A stretch of DNA of 35,623 bases. It comes from Pseudomonadales bacterium. GTDB taxonomy: Bacteria; Pseudomonadota; Gammaproteobacteria; Pseudomonadales; UBA5518. Where the stretch lies: NCBI GenBank assembly GCA_022072145.1, contig JAJVIG010000027.1, positions 1 through 35,623 of the forward strand. The letters run 5' to 3'. Positions 26,597-35,623 of this stretch are shown here, piece by piece (position 1 is the stretch's first letter; each line of letters opens with the position of its first letter). Both the position numbers and the translations under genes were made by a program. The notes below the pieces were generated by a model that saw only the letters and a program-made list of their open reading frames with translations, was not told the origin of the DNA and did no database searches.

Positions 26597-27451
26597 ATGC
26601 TGATTTGCAGGACGTTCGGCGACATCCGTGCCACCGTGGCCGAATGGCGCCGTGCGGGCGAGACGGTGGTGTTCGTACCCACGCTCGGCAATCTGCACCA
26701 GGGCCATCTGCAACTGGTGGAACTCGGCGCCCGCCACGGCGAGCGCGTGGTCGTCAGCATCTTCGTGAACCAGCTGCAGTTCGGCAAGAACGAGGACTAC
26801 GCGCTGTACCCGCGCACGCTCGACGCCGACGTCGGGAAGCTCGAGAGCGTGGGGGCCGACGCGCTGTTCTGCCCCAGCGACACCGAGGTCTATCCCAACG
26901 GCATCGAGCACCAGACCACGGTCGCGGTGCCGACCATGACCGACATCCTGTGCGGCGCGACGCGGCCCGGGCACTTCACCGGCGTGACCACGATAGTGAC
27001 AAAGCTGTTCAACATCGTGCAGCCCGACAAGGCGGTATTCGGCATCAAGGACTTCCAGCAGCTCGCGGTCGTCAAGCGCATGACGCAGGACCTGTGCCTG
27101 CCGATCGAGATCATCGAGGCACCGGTGGCGCGCGCCGACGACGGCCTCGCGCTGAGTTCGCGCAACGGCTACCTGAACGCGCGCGAGCGCGCGATCGCGC
27201 CGGCACTGTACCGCACGCTGCTCGGCGCGCGCGAGTCGATCGCCGGCGGCGAGCGCAACTACGCGCTGCTCGAGGCACGCGCGCAGGTCGCGCTGCTCGA
27301 GGCCGGCCTGCGCCCGGACTACTTCTCGGTGCGTGCGGCGAAGACGCTCGAACCCGCCGGCCCCGCGGACCAGGACCTCGCCATCCTCGCCGCGGCCTGG
27401 CTGGGCCGCACCCGGCTGATCGACAACGTGACCATCCGCATCGCGGGCTGA
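26597..27451 (+). CDS. panC: Pantothenate synthetase
   Basis: ATP-dependent ligase that joins pantoate and beta-alanine. The 284-residue product has VFVPTLGNLHQGHLQLV, SIFVNQLQFGKNEDY, GHFTGVTTIVTKLFN, FGIKDFQQL and DDGLALSSRNGYLN. The first motif has GNLHQGH where most enzymes have GALHEGH; catalytic histidines are kept. It follows panB by 28 bases. panD, which supplies beta-alanine and often follows panC, is not in the window. Confidence 0.95.
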   Translation: MLICRTFGDIRATVAEWRRAGETVVFVPTLGNLHQGHLQLVELGARHGERVVVSIFVNQLQFGKNEDYALYPRTLDADVGKLESVGADALFCPSDTEVYPNGIEHQTTVAVPTMTDILCGATRPGHFTGVTTIVTKLFNIVQPDKAVFGIKDFQQLAVVKRMTQDLCLPIEIIEAPVARADDGLALSSRNGYLNARERAIAPALYRTLLGARESIAGGERNYALLEARAQVALLEAGLRPDYFSVRAAKTLEPAGPADQDLAILAAAWLGRTRLIDNVTIRIAG

Positions 27452-27505
27452 GCGCCGGCGGCGCTTAGCGCCCGTGTCGCGGGTCGACCGACACACGGAG
27501 ACGCC

Positions 27506-29436
<1,931 letters not shown>

Positions 29437-29440
<4 letters not shown>

Positions 29441-29577
29441 GTCCGGGCTGTGCCCGGACAGGTGGGGAAACATCGTTCGGCCACCGACATCGTTCGGCCG
29501 TAGGTCCGGGCTGTGCCCGGACATGTGGGGAAACATCGTTCGGCCACCGACATCGTTCGGCCACAGGCCGAACCTAC
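29437..29577. repeat. GTAG-headed REP array (second array)
   Basis: Two 63-base direct repeats (29437-29499, 29500-29562) each begin with the type B palindrome GTAGG-TCCGGGC-TGT-GCCCGGA. They continue through GTGGGGAAACATC and two GTTCGGCC half-stems. The array closes with a type A palindrome in the opposite strand (29555-29577). Read on the minus strand the order is A then B, as in the array at 15237-15622. The two arrays are therefore the same composite element in inverted orientation. Confidence 0.85.
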
Positions 29578-29584
29578 GCCGGAC

Positions 29585-29645
29585 AAAAAAAATGCGGCCG
29601 GGGCCCGAAACCGCGGCAATGCCGCGGGTCCGGGCCCCGGCCGCA
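29585..29645 (-). terminator. Strong intrinsic terminator of the pnp operon
   Basis: On the minus strand a perfect 14-base GC arm (29594-29607 with 29631-29644, extended by one T-A pair) encloses a second perfect 7-base hairpin (CCGCGGC/GCCGCGG). Eight T residues follow (29585-29592). It starts 14 bases after the pnp stop codon. Confidence 0.92.
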
Positions 29646-29658
29646 CCAAGGGTCGAGA

Positions 29659-31764
<2,106 letters not shown>

Positions 31765-31781
31765 GAAAAATCCTCCTCAGT

Positions 31782-31801
31782 CGGCCGACACACGCCGGCC
31801 G
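31782..31801 (-). promoter_or_regulatory. Hairpin in the rpsO-pnp spacer
   Basis: CGGCCG arms (31782-31787, 31796-31801) close an 8-base loop directly before the pnp ribosome-binding site. In E. coli the pnp leader hairpin is cut by RNase III and used for autocontrol; an equivalent role here is inference from position. Confidence 0.4.
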
Positions 31802-31828
31802 TTGAATGTTCAGTCGATGCCGAGTCGA

Positions 31829-32098
31829 TCAGCGGCGCAGTCCGAGACGGCCGATCAGCGTGGCGTAACGCTGCGGGTCCTTGCGCTTCAGGTAGTCGAG
31901 CAGGTTGCGGCGCTGGTTGACCATGCGGATCAGCCCGCGACGCGAGTGGTGATCCTTCTTGTGCGCGCCGAAATGCCCCTGGAGCTTGTCGATGTTCGCG
32001 CTGAGCAGCGCGACCTGTACCTCCGGCGAGCCGGTGTCGCCTTCCTTCAGCTGGTAGTCCTTGACGATGTTCGCCTTCTCTTCTGCAGACAGTGCCAT
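31829..32098 (-). CDS. rpsO: 30S ribosomal protein S15
   Basis: Primary 16S rRNA-binding protein of the small subunit platform. The 89-residue product is of standard length, with [24 protein letters not shown] and [15 protein letters not shown] 32098 has GAGAGGA upstream; the longer open frame to 32239 has no family similarity. The 147-base spacer to truB probably holds its own promoter, as in E. coli, but I see no strong match. Confidence 0.97.
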   Translation of the reverse strand: MALSAEEKANIVKDYQLKEGDTGSPEVQVALLSANIDKLQGHFGAHKKDHHSRRGLIRMVNQRRNLLDYLKRKDPQRYATLIGRLGLRR

Positions 32099-32131
32099 TG
32101 TTACAGTCCTCTCGATGATCAATATGCCCAT

Positions 32132-32148
32132 GGCGGCACCATGCCGCC
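32132..32148 (-). promoter_or_regulatory. Perfect hairpin in the rpsO leader
   Basis: GGCGGCA-TGG-TGCCGCC (minus strand), 34 bases before the rpsO start. S15 represses its own mRNA in several bacteria through leader structures of varied form. This hairpin is a candidate; no T-run follows, so it is not a terminator. Confidence 0.35.
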
Positions 32149-32245
32149 GTCTACGTGATCCCGGCCGCGCATATTTGCAGCCGGATCGCCCGTCACGACC
32201 ACCGCCGGTACCGTACCGGTGGCGGCCATCCCTGCGCACCGCGTG

Positions 32246-33169
32246 CTACGCGGCGCCCATCCTGCGGGGCGCGACGCGCCGGTCGTCCAGCACTTCGCCC
32301 ACGCCCCTGAATTTCCCGTCCTCGCCGGCGATGCGCACCAGCCCCGGCGCCGGCAGCCGCGAGCCCGTCACCGCCTGGCCCTGCGCGAGGTGGAAGCAGC
32401 TCGCCTCGGCGAGCCGCACCTCGGGCAGGTGTGCCAGCGCGCGTTCGGCCGGCAGCAGCAGCCGGTCGAGTTCCTCGAACGCACGCTCGGCGCGCAAGGC
32501 CTCGAGCCGCTCCAGCGTGACCGCGTCCGCGTCGCGAAACGGCCCCGCCTGGCTGCGGTGCAGCGTCGCGACGTGCGCGCCGCAGCCGAGCGCGGCGCCG
32601 ATGTCCCCGGCCAGTACGCGCACGTAGGTGCCCTTGCTCGCCAGCACGCGCAGGCGCAGTTCGGCACGCTCGCCGGGGCGCCACGCCAGGCGCTCGAGCG
32701 CGTGGATCGTGACCCGCCGCGGCTCGCGTTCCACCACCTCGCCCTTGCGCGCCAGCTCGTAGAGCGGCACGCCGTTGCGCTTGAGCGCCGAATACATCGG
32801 CGGCACCTGTTCGATCTCGCCGCGAAAACGCGCGAGCACCGCATCCACCGCCGCCTCGTCGACCGCAGCCGCGCTGCGCTCCTCGAGCACGGCGCCGTCG
32901 GCGTCACCGGTGTCGGTGGTCACGCCGAGGGCGACGGTCGTGACGTACTCCTTGTCCGAGTCGAGCAGGAACTGCGACCACTTCGTCGCCTCGCCGAAGC
33001 ACAGCGGCAGCACCCCGGTCGCCAGCGGATCGAGGCTGCCGGTGTGGCCGGCCTTGCGCGCGAAGTAGATGCCCTTCGCGCGCTGCAGCGCCGCGTTCGA
33101 GGTCATCCCGGCCGGTTTGTCGAGCACCAGTATTCCGTCGACCCGGCGCGCGTTGCTGCGCTTCTTCAA
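32246..33169 (-). CDS. truB: tRNA pseudouridine(55) synthase
   Basis: Forms pseudouridine 55 in the T-loop of tRNAs. The 307-residue product has [14 protein letters not shown], the catalytic Asp in [15 protein letters not shown], and [17 protein letters not shown]. The C-terminus has a PUA-like region. The start is TTG 33169, directly abutting the rbfA TGA, with GAGGA seven bases upstream inside rbfA. Translation is probably coupled. Confidence 0.95.
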   Translation of the reverse strand: MKKRSNARRVDGILVLDKPAGMTSNAALQRAKGIYFARKAGHTGSLDPLATGVLPLCFGEATKWSQFLLDSDKEYVTTVALGVTTDTGDADGAVLEERSAAAVDEAAVDAVLARFRGEIEQVPPMYSALKRNGVPLYELARKGEVVEREPRRVTIHALERLAWRPGERAELRLRVLASKGTYVRVLAGDIGAALGCGAHVATLHRSQAGPFRDADAVTLERLEALRAERAFEELDRLLLPAERALAHLPEVRLAEASCFHLAQGQAVTGSRLPAPGLVRIAGEDGKFRGVGEVLDDRRVAPRRMGAA

Positions 33170-33568
33170 TCAGCCGTCCTCACGTTCGTCGCCGGGGGCG
33201 TGACGCTCCCGGTCGTCGGCGATCGCACGCTCGATCAGGTCCGAGATCTGTCGCCCGCGCACCACCCCGGCGTCGTAGACGAAGCGCAGCCGCGGCACCG
33301 TGCGCATGCGCGCATCGTGCGCGATCTGGCTGCGCAGGAAACCCGCGGCGTGGTTCAGCACCTCGAGCGGCTCGGCCGCCTGCGCCGCCGAATCGCGCCC
33401 CATGAAGGTCACGAACACCGTCGCGTAGGCGAGGTCGCGGCTGACCTCGACCTCGTTCACGCTGACCATGCCGATGCGCGGATCACGGACCTCGCGCTGC
33501 AGCAGCCGCGCCAGCTCCTGGCGCAGGTAGTCCGCCACCCGCTGTGTCCTGCCGAACTCCCGCGCCAT
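33170..33568 (-). CDS. rbfA: Ribosome-binding factor A
   Basis: Cold-shock 30S maturation factor with a KH-like fold. The 132-residue product starts REFGRTQRVADYLRQELARLL and has EVRDPRIGMVSVNEVEVSRDLAYA, typical of RbfA, and an acidic tail. GGGAGGGAG precedes ATG 33568. It lies 21 bases after infB and abuts truB. Confidence 0.95.
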   Translation of the reverse strand: MAREFGRTQRVADYLRQELARLLQREVRDPRIGMVSVNEVEVSRDLAYATVFVTFMGRDSAAQAAEPLEVLNHAAGFLRSQIAHDARMRTVPRLRFVYDAGVVRGRQISDLIERAIADDRERHAPGDEREDG

Positions 33569-33589
33569 CGGAACTCCCTCCCGCCGCCG

Positions 33590-35623
33590 TCACAGCGTGC
33601 GGGCGATCTCGCGCACGCTGTAGACCTCGATCTTGTCGCCCACGCGCACGTCGTTGTAGTTGCGCACGCCGATACCGCACTCGAAGCCGGCGCGCACCTC
33701 GGCGACGTCTTCCTTGAAGCGGCGCAGCGACTCCAGCTCGCCCTCGTAGATGACGACGTCGGCACGCAGCACGCGGATCCGCTTGTGGCGGTAGACCGTG
33801 CCCTCGATCACCATGCAACCCGCGACGGTGCCGAATTTCGGCGAGCTGAACGTGTCGCGCACTTCTGCAACGCCCAGGATCTCCTCGCGCAGTTCCGGTT
33901 TGAGCATGCCGCTCAGCGCGGCTTTCACGTCGTCGATCAGGTCGTAGATCACGCTGTAGTAGCGCAGGTCCACGCCCTCGCTTTCGACCACCCGCCGCGC
34001 CGCAGCATCTGCACGCACGTTGAAACCGAAGATCACCGCACCGGTGGTGAGCGCGAGGTTGACGTCGGTCTCGGTGATGCCGCCCACGGAACCGGCAACC
34101 ACATTGACCCTGACCTCTTCGTTCCCGAGCCCCAGCAACGCAGACTGGATCGCTTCCAGCGAGCCGCGCACGTCGGCCTTGACCATGACGTTGAGCGTCT
34201 TCGCTTCCTTGCCGATGTCGGCGAACATCGTGTCGAGGCGCGGCCCCTGCCGATGCGCCAGCTTGGACTGGCGACGCTTCATCTCGCGATGCTGCGCGAT
34301 CTCGCGCGCCTGGCGCTCGCTGTCGAGCACGATGAAGGTGTCACCGGCCTCCGGCGTGCCGTCGAGGCCGAGGATCTCGACCGGAATCGACGGGCCCGCC
34401 TCCTCGATCGCGAGGCCGGCCTCGTCGACCATGGCGCGCACGCGGCCGAACTGGGTACCGGCGAGCACGATCTGCCCGGGCTTCAGCACGCCGCGCTGCA
34501 CCAGCAACGAGGCGACCGATCCACGCCCCTTGTCGAGGCGCGACTCGATCACGAGCCCCTGTGCCGGTACGTCGCGCGGCGCCTTCAGCTCGAGCACCTC
34601 GGCCTGCAGCAGGATCGCGTCGAGCAGCTGGTCGATGCCGGCACCGGTGTGCGCCGAAACCTCGGCGAACTGCGTGTCGCCGCCCCACTTCTCCGAAATC
34701 ACGCCGCGCTGCGACAGTTCGCTCTTCACGCGCTCGGGATCGGCGGAGGGCTTGTCCATCTTGTTGATCGCGACCACCAGCGGCACGTTCGCCGCGCGCG
34801 CGTGCTGGATCGCCTCCTCGGTCTGCGGCATCACGCCGTCGTCGGCCGCAACCACCAGCACCACGATGTCGGTGCTCTTCGCGCCGCGCGCGCGCATCGC
34901 GGTGAACGCCGCGTGGCCGGGCGTGTCGAGGAACGTGACCATGCCGTGGCCGGTCTCGACGTGGTAGGCACCGATGTGCTGCGTGATGCCACCGGCCTCA
35001 CCGCTGGCGACACGCGTCGTGCGGATGTAGTCGAGCAGCGAGGTCTTGCCGTGGTCGACGTGGCCCATCACGGTGACCACCGGCGCACGCGGCAGCGGCG
35101 TTCCCTCGACGACCATCGCCTTCTCGAACTCTTCCTCGACCGCGTCCTCGCGCAACAGGCGCACCGTGTGGCCCATCTCCTCCACGACCAGCGTGGCGGT
35201 CTCCTGGTCGAGCACCTGGTTGATGGTCGCCATCACGCCGAGCTTCATCAGTTCCCTGATCACGGCGGTGGACTTCACCGACATCTTCTGCGCCAGCTCG
35301 CCCACCGTGATGGACTCGGGCAATGCAACTTCGTACACGATCTTGTCCGTTGGCAGCTCGAAGCCGTGTTTCAGGTGCTCCGCGTGCGCGGGCTTCAGCT
35401 CCCGACTCTTGCGCTCGCGACGCAGCGCGGCCGCTTCGGCCGCCTCGTATTCGGACTCCGACAGCGGGACCGCGGTCGGACGCAGCAGCGCATCGCGCTC
35501 CCACGTGTTGCCGCGCGTGGCTTTCTTGCGCGGCTTGTCGTCTTCGCCTCCGTCCTCGCGACGGCGCGCACCGCGTGCGGGCGGTTTCGGCGCGGCGGGG
35601 CCGGCGCCGCCCGGACGCGGGGT
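33590..35623 (-). CDS. infB: Translation initiation factor IF-2 (5' end outside the window)
   Basis: GTPase that brings initiator tRNA to the 30S subunit. 677 residues are visible, and the frame runs open to the window edge, so the true start lies beyond 35623. From the N-terminus: a charged, low-complexity linker with [15 protein letters not shown] and [15 protein letters not shown], the segment [19 protein letters not shown] that precedes the IF2 N2 region, the G domain with [17 protein letters not shown] and NKMD, then domains II-IV. A GTG at 35338 begins an internal open stretch but is not the start, because homologous sequence continues upstream. First visible gene of infB-rbfA-truB-rpsO-pnp; nusA would be expected outside. 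Confidence 0.97.
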   Translation of the reverse strand, partial: TPRPGGAGPAAPKPPARGARRREDGGEDDKPRKKATRGNTWERDALLRPTAVPLSESEYEAAEAAALRRERKSRELKPAHAEHLKHGFELPTDKIVYEVALPESITVGELAQKMSVKSTAVIRELMKLGVMATINQVLDQETATLVVEEMGHTVRLLREDAVEEEFEKAMVVEGTPLPRAPVVTVMGHVDHGKTSLLDYIRTTRVASGEAGGITQHIGAYHVETGHGMVTFLDTPGHAAFTAMRARGAKSTDIVVLVVAADDGVMPQTEEAIQHARAANVPLVVAINKMDKPSADPERVKSELSQRGVISEKWGGDTQFAEVSAHTGAGIDQLLDAILLQAEVLELKAPRDVPAQGLVIESRLDKGRGSVASLLVQRGVLKPGQIVLAGTQFGRVRAMVDEAGLAIEEAGPSIPVEILGLDGTPEAGDTFIVLDSERQAREIAQHREMKRRQSKLAHRQGPRLDTMFADIGKEAKTLNVMVKADVRGSLEAIQSALLGLGNEEVRVNVVAGSVGGITETDVNLALTTGAVIFGFNVRADAAARRVVESEGVDLRYYSVIYDLIDDVKAALSGMLKPELREEILGVAEVRDTFSSPKFGTVAGCMVIEGTVYRHKRIRVLRADVVIYEGELESLRRFKEDVAEVRAGFECGIGVRNYNDVRVGDKIEVYSVREIARTL

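Noticed and set aside
33590..35338. infB starting at GTG 35338
   Set aside because: IF2-like residues ([14 protein letters not shown] and an upstream charged linker) continue in frame to the window edge, so this is an internal codon.

Overview
The window is GC-rich, densely coded chromosome from a gammaproteobacterium. The gene order fits this: tyrS, M23 peptidase, anmK, erpA, bactofilin, argC, hemJ on the left; dksA, gluQ, cbrX, cbrA, cbrB, pcnB, folK, panB, panC, acs in the middle; infB, rbfA, truB, rpsO, pnp on the right. The same blocks occur in Pseudomonas and relatives. The PPi-type phosphofructokinase, the deoxynucleoside kinase between folK and panB, and the missing panD point to a lineage outside Pseudomonas itself. 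I cannot name a genus. I see no tRNA, CRISPR array, prophage or insertion sequence.

Left part (1-8700). The first 150 bases hold, on the minus strand, a ribosomal RNA promoter and leader whose 16S gene lies beyond the left edge. Next come tyrS (minus) and, divergently, an M23 murein endopeptidase and anmK (plus). The minus-strand operon argC, DUF6776 membrane protein, bactofilin, erpA follows, then the haem pair hemJ-hemL (plus).

Centre-left (8700-15650). mpl (minus) diverges from a PPi-dependent phosphofructokinase gene. A PilZ gene (minus) and soluble pyrophosphatase ppa follow, so producer and consumer reactions of pyrophosphate metabolism are neighbours. An M15 peptidase and cysE form a minus-strand pair, opposed by an rssA-like patatin gene. 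Downstream of rssA is a 390-base array of GTAG-headed REP palindromes.

Centre-right (15650-29650). A hemerythrin gene (minus) faces dksA-gluQ. Then comes the CbrX/CbrA/CbrB carbon-nitrogen regulatory locus. Its CbrB has lost the GAFTGA loop that contacts sigma-54. The cbrB-pcnB gap, where Pseudomonas carries the CrcZ regulatory RNA, holds several stem-loops, two Hfq/Crc-type CA motifs and a terminator. pcnB, folK, a dNK-family kinase and panB are tightly packed with overlapping or nearly abutting reading frames; panC and acs follow. A second REP array, in inverted orientation, provides the acs stop codon.

Right part (29650-35623). The minus-strand translation/RNA-decay operon infB (5' end cut by the window), rbfA, truB, rpsO, pnp ends in a strong intrinsic terminator next to the second REP array.

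The most interesting signal is the cbr locus: a GAFTGA-less CbrB next to a candidate CrcZ-like RNA with no recognisable sigma-54 promoter. This suggests the carbon-catabolite cascade has been rewired to another form of RNA polymerase.
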